Shown here piece after piece: positions 12,172 through 23,555 of a stretch of 64,000 nucleotides of DNA. Each line of letters opens with the position of its first letter. Position 1 is the first letter of the stretch. The translations under genes and the position numbers were made by a program. Source of the DNA: Triglochin maritima (lineage: Eukaryota; Streptophyta; Magnoliopsida; Alismatales; Juncaginaceae); assembly GCA_963682175.1 (NCBI GenBank), contig OY821781.1:37213254-37277253 (forward strand), read 5' to 3'. The notes beneath the pieces are model-generated. The model had not been told where the DNA came from. It ran no database searches and was given only the letters and a program-made list of their open reading frames with translations.

Positions 12172-13202
12172 GGATTCTTTGATAACTGTTGTAGCTTCTA
12201 AAGAATGGTCAGACATTAAAGTCTCAAAATTCCAAGTTGCTAGTAAAGTGAAAGAATTTATAATGAGCACATCAATTTGGAATACATGCAATGTTCTTAT
12301 CAAAGTGACTAAACAATTTGTCAAAGTATTGAGGATGATAGATAGTAATGAAAGACCATCTACGAGTTACATTTTTGGAGAAATGAGAAGGGCAAAGGAA
12401 GCAATAAAAGTTGCTTTTAATGACAATGCAGAGGAATATGGGCTTTATATATGTGAATATTGTTGATGATAAGTGGGAAGGACAACTAGGACATCCTTTG
12501 TATTCCGTGGGGTTTCTTTTGAATCCAAAGTTCTTTTACAAAGATGTTGCCTTTACTAATCACAAAATTTGGAGAGGTTTTCTTGATGCTGTGGAGGTCA
12601 TGTATTACAATGATGAGACAAAGATAGATAAAATCAATGCTGAAATAGAACTTTATAGAAAGGCAGTTGGTGACTTTAGGTATGGATCCACAATTAGAAT
12701 CGTGACAAAATGCTTCCTGGTTCCTGGTTACAAAATGCTTTAATTCATTGTGTTGTCAATTTTAATTTTGGTTGTCCACTTTTTCAATATTGTGATAATG
12801 AAAACGTTAACATGTTTGGAACGTTGTGGTTGGACCACTTTGGAGGTGGGACTAAAAATTTGAAAAAGATGGTCATTTGAGTTCTGAGTCAAACTTGTAA
12901 TGCATCTAGTTGTAAACGCAATTAATGTTGTGTCTTCGTGCTTATACATACCAAAAAGAGAAACATACTAGAACATGCAAAGTTGAACAACCTAGCTTTC
13001 ATCCACTGCAATTTACGTTTGAGGTAATGAAGCCCAGTTCTTTCATATTGAAGAGAATTTTATTCTTTTAAACTTGTACACCAATTGATATTTTTTGGTA
13101 GGGAACGTGATATTGGGAATAGAAAGTTTGATCCAATATTCTTGGACTCGATACATTTTTTGATGAGTGGATTGAAGAACCCTCGGTCACACATGAAGAT
13201 AT
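12172..13202 (+). repeat. Tandem duplication unit 2 (1031 bp)
   Basis: Second copy. It differs from unit 1 by a small number of substitutions, for example in the Lys/Asn codon near 12420 and in the Arg/Gly codon near 12726. The unique sequence resumes at GGATGGTTGG. Confidence 0.92.
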
Positions 13203-13250
13203 GGATGGTTGGCTGGGTTCGGAGGAGCTCTAGATTGGATTAGAGAACTT

Positions 13251-14531
13251 TTTCGGTCACACATTGGGGGTGGTTTCTCTTGCTGAATTTAAGTTCGGTC
13301 ACACAGTGATGGTACTCTGTCGGAGTCATATTTTTGTGAACTTCTATGCTGTATTGCTACTATATTTTGTTGTTGGCTACTTGTTAAATAGTTAAACATG
13401 TCCAGACTTAAATAATTAAATGACAGTGTTGGTTAATTATTATTTGCATGTTAAATTTTAAGTTCTATGTTTGCATTCAAATGGTTACGTTGATCACTTC
13501 ATTTTTGTTTATAGGTTTTAATTAAGTTATTGTACAAATGCACATTTTTTGTTCAATTATTCATTGCCCAGGCACTTGGTTTTCAGGCTAAAAAAATAAA
13601 CAATAGTTAAAATTGATTCAATCGATCGAACCGTCACTATGAAGTCGATTCAGTCCAACCATTGATTCACAAAATGTTGATATTATGATGACAACATCAT
13701 CGGTTGAATCAGATTGAACCATCGATTGTATCACTCGGAACAAATCGAGTTATTTTCGATTCATTCTTCGGTTCTATTTTTAAAATATATCCCTTGATTT
13801 GATCCTTCAACTCTGTTTGATTTGATCCTTCAAATCTGTTTGATTTGACTATGCTTTTGGAAGGCACCGAAGCTTCCGAAATTAAACTTGTCCTTTTTCT
13901 TATTTTATCACCAAAATAGAACACTATTAAACTACAGTATTTGTATCTTTTGGAAAACAAGGATGTCCGGATGATGTAGGCACCTAAATGATACAAGTAG
14001 TATATTTTTTTTAGAATTTCTTTTAGTCCGTTTCTCTTGAAATTAGTAATAATTAAGAGTTATAGAGTAGGAATCTGTTCTAGAGTTAGATGCTTCTCCA
14101 GACGGGATGGACCACACTTTTTTTTTTAAATTATTATGGTTGACAACATTTGAATGAATGAAAATTATTGAAGAAAACTGTAATCGTAGTCCTTCCTAAA
14201 TAATGTAGGGGTCAAAAAATAGGCATTGAACCCAAAGAAGCATAACTATTCTAATGACAACTAAGAGTCCTTTTATAACTTGTAAGATGATTAATTAATA
14301 CTTCTATATTTGTAAAAATATAGTTCATGCAATATTGATAATCTTTATGATGTTTCATAGTTGCGGAGGGATCTAATACCCTTGAAATGTATTGACACAA
14401 ATTTTATACTCCATATTATTTTGATATTTGAACACTGAAAGGAAAACACCAAGCTTAAATCTTGATTACACAATATAAGTAGGCACGTTGAAAATCATGA
14501 AGTTTGGAAGTTATTTTATATAAGATCAGGT
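13251..14531 (+). other. AT-rich interval with GATTGAACC-type repeats
   Basis: No gene is recognised. Between 13610 and 13860 short motifs such as ATCGATCGAACCGTC, GAACCATCGATTG and two copies of TTTGATTTGATCCTTCAA cluster, like the subterminal repeats of small DNA transposons. No bounded element with target duplications was found. Confidence 0.35.
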
Positions 14532-14710
14532 TGTAATGCCCCTTACTCGCATCGAGTATGATCCATTACTCATGAGTCAACTGGTCTACAAGACTGGCCT
14601 GAATTGTCGTAAAATTTTTGTTGATTGGTGTTACAGTTGTAGTCATGTCTATATAACTCACCCCAACATTCTCATGTTAGGCGATGTGAGACTATTGGTG
14701 GGATATTACA
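14532..14710 (-). mobile_element. Small LTR-like remnant (TRIM-like)
   Basis: On the minus strand the 179-bp block runs TGTAATATCCCAC...GCATTACA, with TG/CA ends and a short inverted repeat TGTAAT/ATTACA. TGTAATATCCCAC is a familiar start of plant small-LTR elements (family knowledge). A primer-binding-like site lies 134 bp away at 14845-14857. No second matching LTR is found, so this is a fragment at best. Confidence 0.4.
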
Positions 14711-14844
14711 ACCACACACACTTGAACATCTGACGATCTCGTCACGGTCAAGCCACAATCCCATCAACTAGACGTTGTAGGATTCTAAAGGTGATTTCTA
14801 CCATTTTAGTGTAGCACTCAATTCGTACCATTATGACTGATTAA

Positions 14845-14857
14845 GATTCTGATACCA
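14845..14857 (-). other. tRNA-iMet-type primer binding site
   Basis: The minus strand reads TGGTATCAGAATC, a good match to the initiator-Met tRNA primer complement of plant LTR elements. It is preceded by CTTACAAG, as at an LTR end. Confidence 0.5.
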
Positions 14858-17800
14858 CTTGTAAGAAAATTTGAATAACCAATCATAATAATTAGATCGT
14901 ATTGTTGAACAATTAAGAATCAAAAAACCAAATATTGCAGTAGCATACATGAATCCATTCTTGATGGATTATCCTTCATAAGCGAGATCTTGATCTTCCA
15001 AATCAACATAATACTCTGGATGATCCCTTCAGAATATCTCTAGATCTCTCTCTTGGTGATGGGATGCAAGGAGTGTTAACTAGAGTCTTATGATTTGGGG
15101 ACCAAGATTCATTTATATAATTATTTACATATAAGCCCAATGTTGATACATATACTTGAATCTATTTAACCGTGACAATACCAATCATATAATTATTTTA
15201 CATATAAGTCCAATGTTGGATTAATGATCAAATATTGTCAAATTTGTAAGTTATCTTGTGAGTTGACTTTTTTTCATTGACACCGTAATTTTTTCCCTGG
15301 TTTCACGTTTGCTACTTGAATATAAAAGCATGGATGAATGCCAATTCATATCGATCTATACTTTTGAGAGCATTGGATCCCTCCTTCATCTCACAGTTAT
15401 TGGGTTATGATAATGTTTCATGATTAAATTTCATGATCATTCAAAAAAGTTTGCTAATGTACTAGTCATCCCGTTAAAATGCATTGGTGTTTATACTGTC
15501 ATTCCTGAGTGTCATTAAACGTTACAGTAGTTTTGCTGAAATTAAATTATGTAAAGTGAAATCTAGTTTCTATTGGAAATGATAGTCTTATCCACCATCC
15601 ATCACCTAAGTGGCTAAGTGTGTAAGAATATTGATGAGATGATAAACTAATCAATTTTCAAAACTTCCCAAACTTACGCCTAATATAATTCAACTGAAAT
15701 AAACCAAATTAGAATTTTTGAAGAGAAATCCTTTGAACCTATTCTCACTTTAGTCTATAGTAGAGGTGGTTGGGAAGCTTATTTGCATAAGCTAGATCAT
15801 GAAACATGAACAGATTGAATGAGACAATTACAGCTTGTTGGGTTCATCTCTTGTACGTGAATCTCCATTGGTTGGCAGAGAGAGCATGGCCTGTCTCCAT
15901 TGATGGTGATATTATTGAATTTATATAATTTTGTGGTGGCCCTAAACTGGCACGTCATTCTTGGAAAAGGCACAGGTGGCATGTCTGTCCATTGTGTGTG
16001 TATATTCCTCTTTTGGATGGTTCCAAAGTGAGAACATTACCGCAACTTTTGGAATCACTAAAATTTATCATGATGTGAATGGATTTATGTGTTGGACAAT
16101 CTTGGATATTGCCAAGAAAATCGTGTCTTCGCTAGCATGATCTGCTGGATTATGTTATAGACTTGTAGACCCAACTTTTTAATAATCAATTAATTGTGAT
16201 TCTTTTCCTTTTTCGTTTCACTTTTTTAGATAGATAGTAGTGATTAGTTTTACACTTTTACTTGTTAAGGTTTAGGTGTTGTTAGACATGAGAAACCTAT
16301 CTTAAAATCTAAACATGCGCATAAAACAATTTTTTCATCCGAAAAACCGAAACTATTTAAAAGTCACTCGTTCATGGGTCTTAAAACAAAATGTTTGGTA
16401 GCAAGTGCAATGACATATTGACATTAACTATAGCTCGTGAGTGCTAGACATGAATTAAGTCGTTGTAAGAGCTTAACTTTGTATTAAGTTGTGTGCTAAC
16501 AGCATACAACGTGCATGCATGAAAATGGCATATATTCTTAGGTGTTTCATTATTGGATTAGAGCTAGAGGTCTCAAATTAAATGAACATGATTTTTAGCA
16601 TCGGTAATTTTTTTTAATAAAGAATCATTTAGGTGTAAATTTGAGAGATTTTTTGATTTATTATTTAAATACCAACAATGCATCTTGATTATGCCAAAAT
16701 ACTTTCCTTATTTCAATATTTAGTAAATACCCTCGGTGTGATACTGTGATTGCATTTGTGCATTACCGGCCCTCTATTAATTGTAATAATCTAAAACCAT
16801 CATTTTTCGCTACTGTTTGGATTACCATATTAATGTGATAATTGGATTAATCTTGAGAATTATAATAAACGTTTTCAGGTTAATTTTGTTATATTTAGGG
16901 TATTTGGTAGTTGAATAAAGGAAATGAAGCGAAAACAAACCTGATTAAATAATTTTTGAGACTGGTTATGACAAGTTTGGATCTATCTGCAAGAAGAAAA
17001 TACTTGATTACAAACCCATTAAAACATGCTTGAAAAGTTGGAGTCTTTTTTTTCCAATAGTGCGACTTTTTAAAGGGAACTAACTTGACATTATCAAAAT
17101 CACATCTTAACTCACAATATGATCCTACTTGACTCTAGGGGTGCACCAGCAAAGACCAAAATTGATCAATACTAAAAAAAATTGCCAGCATTTGAAGCAT
17201 CTTTTGCGCCAATGCCGGCAAATATTTGTCCCAAATACTCATATATCTTTGTCTTACAGCACAGATGTTGGATGAAATTCGCAATTGTAATATTCATTCA
17301 AACACAACACAAGTTATCATGTTACAGTGACATGATACTATTAATTGTAAATGATTAAAATTTTATGGTTTAACAATTTTGTTACGCGCCATTTTCTCTA
17401 GCACAAGGGGTTAAATTTGAAAAATTAAATCCCAAGACTTCTCAAATTAATTTATATAGCCAAAAGCGATTTTAATTTGCAAAAACACTATAATAATTCA
17501 AGAAAAAACTTCCTTAAATTAACTGAGAATGATATATAAAACATTTAAAATTTTGTTTTCCAAATTCTGAAGACCAACAACTTGAGCACGTGTCAACTAC
17601 GAAGAACGTGAAGGATTTGGTGGTTCACCATAACTAAAAACAAAGACACGACGTGGTGTTTCAAGAACCACAAAGTGTAAGTTTTACAACCTTTAAAATA
17701 TACATCACCTAACCACGATCTTTATTACATCCCTAAGAATTAACACTGGAATTTCTAGACCATTTTTTCATACAGAAACAAAGCTATAATTTCAAATCTT

Positions 17801-19334
17801 CAAGATACTTTTCTTAAAGAAAAGATAAAACAAAATATCACCAAGTATGGAAGAAAATTACCTTAAGCAGTAAACCCTAACTGTGGCATGCAATGGTTTG
17901 ACATGTGCCCACAAGAAACGACAAAAGAATCTACAATTAGACTTTTTTGGTTTAGAGATCTTCTCATCTTGATGATAATTATTCTTTAATCACCATAAGC
18001 ACTTTTGATTCATGTATATATAAAGTATTTGAGACGTGTGTTAGTATCCCGAGCATTTTCTCAAATCACGATCGTTTAATTTATTTTAAGAGCAATGCAA
18101 ATTGATAGTTCTACTTTTTAATTTTCCTGGTGGATTTATTCATGTGGTCCTGAGGCTTTTAACATCGCAACTTCCTATTTTTATATGTATCGAATTTGTA
18201 TTCATTTCACAACATCATAATTTTCCACGTTCGTTATAAATATATTGCAAGGACTTGACTACCTTTATTAATATAAAGCAAGGCATGTTTTTTAAAATAA
18301 ATTTTGGGCATTATATATACACCAAACAAATCAATTATTTGTACGAAACATGCCCATTTCCCTCTATTTTTTAACAAATTCTGCCATAAATAATCGTGCT
18401 GTTGACTTCACTGTTAACACCTAAAAAGGAACATCTTCAGTAAAAAACAAAAAAATACGGTGGGCGAGAGGCAGTCACATAAAAATAATATGTTTGGGTA
18501 TTTTTTATTTAAAAATCATAATTTGAAATAGACAAGCAAACATAAAAAACAAGTATAGCCCTTCGCATAATAAAAGTCAAATCTTAATCGTACATCAAAA
18601 TGCCTAATACTCGTGCTTATTGATGCGAATAATAAGCACGCCTACTTTTGTGTTTGATAACTAGTTATGAGATTGTGCTGGTGTAATTTTACACACTTTA
18701 TCCTCATGAATTAGGATAAAAGTGTGGTAAGGGCACCCACTGTGGTGCCCTCAAATCGGGCGCCCGATTTACACCCCTCGGTATGGATGTATTCTAATAA
18801 TACACACGTGTCCCCTACCTGTTGGTTTTTTTTTTTGTTTTTTTAAGTTATTTTTTTAATTTGTTTTAGTATTCATTTATGTTAAAATTTGATTTTTGAT
18901 AATCATATTTTTTTTAATATTACTTTACATTTATCTAAATTAAATTTTGTTAATATGTATTTAAACTTTAATTATTGTAATATGTAGTTGTCAATTATTA
19001 ATTATCAATAATATTTTTATGGTTTTAATCGTAATACTTGTTAATTAATTGGATTAAGTAATTACAAAAATAATTTAGTAATTAGTTTGTGGATTATTGT
19101 GAAAAATAAAAAAGAATGTAAAAAGAAATGACGTAGAGAAAAAAATATTTACAAGTTAGGGATTATTAAGAAGAACGGTTGGTGTTAGGTAGATAAAAAA
19201 CGTGATAACGTGGCGGGTAGCAGACGACCTTAATCACCATAGAATTCTTAATTAATTAGCCACTTTCGTGACAGTGAAACTGGTATTTTGTTGGGAATAT
19301 CCAAAAGGTTGGCCTTAGTGCATGGTAAAAAGAA
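14858..19334 (+). other. AT-rich intergenic region
   Basis: No convincing coding region, tRNA or bounded element. Open frames are short and without recognisable motifs. A segment near 18525-18640 resembles 20820-20975 (GACAAGCAAACAT, ACATCAA, TGCGAATAA), an old dispersed repeat. Confidence 0.5.
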
Positions 19335-19489
19335 GGGAACTACTAAACGTCGCCCCAAAACTACTTAAATCGCCCCTTGAAATTACCAAATTGCCCTTAA
19401 CAATATATTTAATACCCAGATCGTCCCGTGTCTTTAAACAAGGTTTTTGACTCAGTTTTACTAACATTCCTAGTACTAACATCACGAAA

Positions 19490-19519
19490 ATGTCTGGCGA
19501 AATACCTAGATCAGGCGAA
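19490..19519 (+). pseudogene. Transposase exon-1 relic (MULE copy 1)
   Basis: ATG TCT GGC GAA... codes MSGEIPRSGE and is followed by GTAACG, matching the exon 1/donor arrangement of the coding copies (MSGEAPEFGE at 44733; MYGEASESSE at 59365). No usable transposase follows. Confidence 0.65.
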
Positions 19520-19544
19520 GTAACGGAGACGGATTTTTTTTTCC

Positions 19545-19772
19545 GACTCGGGCGTCTGGCTAAGACGCCTGCACCATCGTGGAGGCGTCTGGCTAAGACG
19601 CCTCCACCATGGTTGAGGCGTCTTATCCAGACGCCTCCACGATGGTCCAGGCGTCTTAGCCAAACGCCTATACCATGGTCTAAGCGTCTCGCTAAGACGC
19701 CTCAACCATGGTGGAGGCATCTTAGCCAGACGCCTCCACGATGGTACAGACGTCTTAGCCAGACGTCCCGTT
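19545..19772 (+). repeat. 33-bp palindromic tandem repeat in MULE intron 1
   Basis: About seven units built from GCGTCTGGCTAAGACGCC and its reverse complement around CCATGG or similar centres. The period is 33 bp, so the array is open in both strands and would encode 11-residue repeats of the RRLAKTPPPW type on plus and minus. Much more GC-rich than its surroundings. It corresponds to intron 1 of the transposase gene, so the open frames are probably not coding. Confidence 0.85.
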
Positions 19773-20140
19773 TTTTTTAATTTTTTTGTCAAATTAAAAT
19801 TATACGGTGTGTTATCTCAAATTATTTGACGTTTCTTTGCAAGTTTTCGGTGGTAACCGGTCGGATTACAACGAGTTTTTTTGCAAGTGATGAAGATTCA
19901 AAAAAAATCCAGATCCAACATTTTTTAAGTTCCAAAATCCCCCGGTGGTAAAACATCCTAACTTACAAATACCACCTCGACAGGTCGTTCGGGGGTCGTT
20001 TTGGATTTTGAAATTGTTGGATCTGGAAATTTTTGAAGTTTCGGTGTACCGAAGGGGTATCGGTCATCCGAATATAGTAATTATTAACTTATTAATTAAT
20101 TAATTTAACAATTATCTAAATTTATAATCAATTATTTTTA

Positions 20141-20422
20141 AAAAAATAATAAAAAATAATAAAAAATTACGGGCGTCCGTCGGAGCCGCCCCCACGTAGG
20201 AGGGGGCGTCTGGCTAAGACGCCTCCCCCATTGGGGAGGCGTCTTACACAGACGCCTGTCCCAAGGGCATAGCGTCTGGGTAAAACGCCTACCCGATGGG
20301 TAAAGCGTCTGGGTAAAACGCCTCCCCCATGGGGGAGGCGTCTTAGCCAGACGCCCCCTCCTACGTGGGGGCGGCTCCGTCGGACGCCCGTAATTTTTTT
20401 ATTATTTTTTATTATTTTTTTA
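20141..20422 (+). repeat. Large palindrome at MULE copy 1 right side
   Basis: The arms 20141-20230 and 20331-20422 are reverse complements for most of their length, including the AT-rich outer part (AATAATAAAAAATAATAAAA) and the GC-rich inner part (GGGCGTCCGTCGGAGCCGCC). The roughly 100-bp centre holds further inverted units. The position matches intron 1 of the opposite-strand PMD gene. Confidence 0.85.
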
Positions 20423-20446
20423 TTAAAAAGATGTTAGATATTTTAC

Positions 20447-20499
20447 CAGATTCGAGTACACTGGGGCGTTCGTTGGTTCAATACTAACCTCCAAAACAT
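20447..20499 (-). pseudogene. PMD-gene exon-1 relic (MULE copy 1)
   Basis: Minus-strand ATG at 20499 to a GTAAAA donor. It matches the 54-nt exon 1 in MULE copies 3 and 4 (MSRRPGKEPTDTPDYSHL in copy 4), but is 53 nt, a one-base loss shared with MULE copy 2. Confidence 0.5.
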
Positions 20500-20655
20500 T
20501 ATTTTTTATGATTATAAGAGGAATATGAAGAGAGATGTGTGATAGGAGGGTAAAATGTCGCGTTATAGCAGTAGAAATGAGAGAAGGGCAAAATGGTAAT
20601 TTCAAGGGACGATTTAAGTAATTTTGGGGCGATGTTTAGCAATTCAGAAAAAGAA

Positions 20656-21535
20656 TAGTGATTCTTTCTGTTTTATTATTCGTCCAACTAGTTTGAGATA
20701 AAAACTTTATTGTTATTATTTGTCAAATACTTATAAAATTTAAATCAATTGTTTTCTATGAAACATATCTCTAACCCGTTTTATAATCTTTGTATATTTG
20801 AAATTAACATGTATTGAGATAGACAAGCAAACATTTTTTTAAAAAGTCCCGAGCAAAATTTAATACAAATTCTAATGATACATCAAGATACCTGATATGT
20901 CTGAAAAAATTCCATTTTAAAACTCTGAAGTTTGCATTATTACAAAATATCTCCTTCCTATTATTGCGAATAAGCATTAGAATACTAATGACAGTTGATA
21001 ATGTAGAAATCCATAACAAGTCGCCCTTTAGTTAAGATTTAGAATAATGAACAAAAATTAAATTGGAAAATTTCTGGGGCATGTTAACTTCGTAATAACA
21101 GAGCACCAGATCTAGATTTAACCTTTTGGGACACAAAGGGATGGACAAAAATATATCCACTTGATTGCTGAAAATAAACTGTTAGGCCAAGTTGTAAACC
21201 TTAAAGAATATAACAAGTTGCATAGAGCATCTTTAGCACGATGAGTCTATATTCCACTTGCAGATGATGTTAAATACAAAAGTACAAGATAATGACTGTC
21301 TAATATTGTTTGATATGCTACTTAGATTTTAATTTTCATAATTTAATTTTTGGTGGTTTGTGTGCCTTGTAGGAATCATGGAAGTGAATTAAGCACTGAT
21401 CTCATTGGATTTCAAAAAAGAAAAAGAATTTTTTTTGCCATACATACTAGTACTACTACTCTACGTGAAAACTGAATATAATATATAATCTTTTGCAGTT
21501 TTGTCCTTTCAGTAATATAACATGTAACATGATCA
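20656..21535 (+). other. AT-rich spacer between two MULEs
   Basis: No gene is seen. It contains the 20820-20975 segment that resembles 18525-18640. Confidence 0.5.
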
Positions 21536-21543
21536 ATAATATT

Positions 21544-22760
21544 GAGAACTACTAAACGTCGCCCCAAAACTACTTAAATCGTCTCTTGAAATTACCAAAT
21601 TGCTATTAACAATATATTTAATACCCATATCGTCCCGTGTCTTTAAACAATATTTTTGACTCAATTTTACTAACATTCCTATTACCAACACCACGAAAAT
21701 GTCTGACGAAGCACCTAGATCAGGCGAAATAATGGAGGCGGATTTTTTTCCGACTCGGACGTCTGGCTAAGACGCCTCCACCATCATATAGGGGTCTTAG
21801 CCAGACGCTTGTACCATGGTCGAGGCGTCTGGATAAGACGCCTCCACCATGGTGGAGGCGTCTTAGCCAGACGTTCCGTTTTTTTTGTTTTTTTGTCAAA
21901 TTAAAATTATACGGTGTGTTATCTCAAATAATTTGACGTTTCTTTGCAAGTTTTTGGTGGTAACCGGTCGGATTACAATGAGTTTGTTGCAAGTGATGAA
22001 GATTCAAATAATTTCCAAATCCAACATTTTTTAAGATCTCAAATCCCCCGGTGGTAAAACATCATGACTTACAAAAATACCACCTCGACAGGTCGTTCGG
22101 AGGTCTCGCTCTCCGGTGAGCGAACGACATTCCACCTCGCCGGTGTGGTGGCAGGGGTGGCAAGGGGACAACGCCCCCTGGAAATTTTTTTTGGATTTTG
22201 AAATTGTTGGATTTGGAAATTTTTAAATTTTCGGTGTACCGAACGGGTATCGGTCATCCGAATATAGTAATTATTAACTTATTAATTAATTAGTTTAACA
22301 ATTATCTAAATTTATAATCAATTATCTTTTAAAAAAAAATAATAAAAATTACGGGCATTCGACGGAACCGCCGACACGTAGGAGGGGGCGTCTGGGTAAG
22401 ATGCCTCCCCCATGGGGGAGGCGTCTTACACAGACGCGCGTCCCATGGGCGGGGCGTCTGGGTAAAACGCCCTCCTACGTGGGGGCGGCTCCGTCGGACG
22501 CCCGTAATTTTTTGTTATTTTTTATTATTTTTTTATTAAAAAGATGTTAGATATTTTACCAGATTCGAGTACACTGGGGCGTCCGTTGGCTCATTACTGA
22601 CCTCCAAAACATTATTTTTTATGATTATAAGAGGAAGATGAAGAGAGATGTGTGATAGGAGGGTAAAATATCGCGTTATAGCAGTAGAAATGAGAGATGA
22701 GCAATTTGGTAATTTCAAGGGACGATTTAAGTAATTTTGGGGCGATGTTTAGCAATTCAG
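21544..22760 (+). mobile_element. Non-autonomous MULE copy 2 (1.2 kb)
   Basis: Same ends as copy 1, with the 8-bp target duplication ATAATATT at 21536-21543 and 22761-22768. Exon-1 relic at 21699 (MSDEAPRSGE, donor mutated to ATAATG), intron palindromes at 21755-21875, the exon-2 start relic, a second palindrome block at 22350-22510 (shorter than in copy 1), and the PMD exon-1 relic at 22560-22612 (minus). A GC-rich stretch of about 100 bp (22095-22185) in the middle is absent from copy 1. Confidence 0.88.
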
Positions 22761-22894
22761 ATAATATTCTTATATTTTTTGCTGACTTTTAAACCAAAAA
22801 TCCAACTAAAATACCCAAAGGAATGTGTACAACAAAAGGAACCGATTTGAGAAAATAAAATTAAAAAAAGATTTACTTGGAAATTTCTCCCAAT

Positions 22895-22919
22895 AAGAAA
22901 GAAAGAAAGAAAGAAAGAA
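22895..22919 (+). repeat. (GAAA)n microsatellite
   Basis: Six consecutive GAAA units. Confidence 0.9.
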
Positions 22920-23555
22920 TACCTCAAAATATTCGTGCATTATGCTAATTGTTATAACTTTAGTACAACCTTTTGATCTAATCTCCTAAGGAAACACCTA
23001 AGTTCGCAGGTCTTTATCCATGAAGTTAACATCTAGCAGCATAAATCAAATGTGCATAAGTCATCGTGTTGTAGGGGCACTATAGTCCAAGACATGACAA
23101 TAATTTGCAGGAGAAAACGAATCCAACAAAAAAAATATTGGAGTGTAGATATTTTCACTCTAAAATGTGAGAGACTTTTCATTTGGATTTCGTTTGCCAC
23201 TTTTGGTAGGAAATTGTTTTACTTTTATGGAATGACAGCATCGATCCTTATCATTTCGAAATTAAACACCATATATATTGCATATTAATTGCAAAAATTA
23301 CATAAACACTCTATACAACTCATCCATATTTGTCCACATTATGCATAAGAAAAAGAAGTGGGAAAGAGAGGGTAGAGAAAATATCAACAACTCAAGAAAC
23401 AAAAGAAATTACCAGAATAGATGAAACAAATTAAGAAAAGGTTTGTACATGCACCTTATACATAAACATCGATCATTTGAGAGGATATCATTATGTGACC
23501 ATTAATATATAATGTAAAACATCGATTTCCTTCTACACGTACGTACGTACCCTTC

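Larger units (their letters stand above)
10394..13250 (+). pseudogene. hAT transposase, DUF659 to hATC dimerisation domain, broken
   Basis: From 10396 the frame reads FAIARWMYDACIPFNAMNS and SIGFGYKEQTYHAIRDPLL, the DUF659 signature of plant hAT transposases. NFLIYCPKRTIFL, LFELFKEVVEYVG and MDNAS follow around 10680-10850, the RNase H-like catalytic core. Then come HCLDLMLEKFDKLPA, LGHPLYSVGFLLNPKFFY and the hATC signature FGGGTKNLKKM, VLSQTCNASSCER and HTKKRN near 11800-11930. There are many stops, and a 1031-bp duplication repeats the C-terminal half. It is the continuation of the fragments at 1-201 and 2260-2367. Confidence 0.85.
19335..20647 (+). mobile_element. Non-autonomous MULE copy 1 (1.3 kb)
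   Basis: The terminal inverted repeats, about 70 bp, read inward GGGAACTACTAAACGTCGCC on the left and CTGAATTGCTAAACATCGCC on the right. The 8-bp target duplication AAAAAGAA is at 19327-19334 and 20648-20655. Inside are relics of transposase exon 1, the intron-1 palindromes, the start of exon 2 (TTGCAAGTTTTCGGTGG), and exon 1 of the opposite-strand PMD gene. It is therefore an internally deleted derivative of the family seen at 44579 and 59215. Confidence 0.88.

Noticed and set aside
19490..19792. Open frames of 96 and 93 codons on both strands encoding RRLAKTPPPW-type repeats as a protein gene.
   Set aside because: They lie in what is intron 1 of the intact family members and follow from the 33-bp palindromic repeat.
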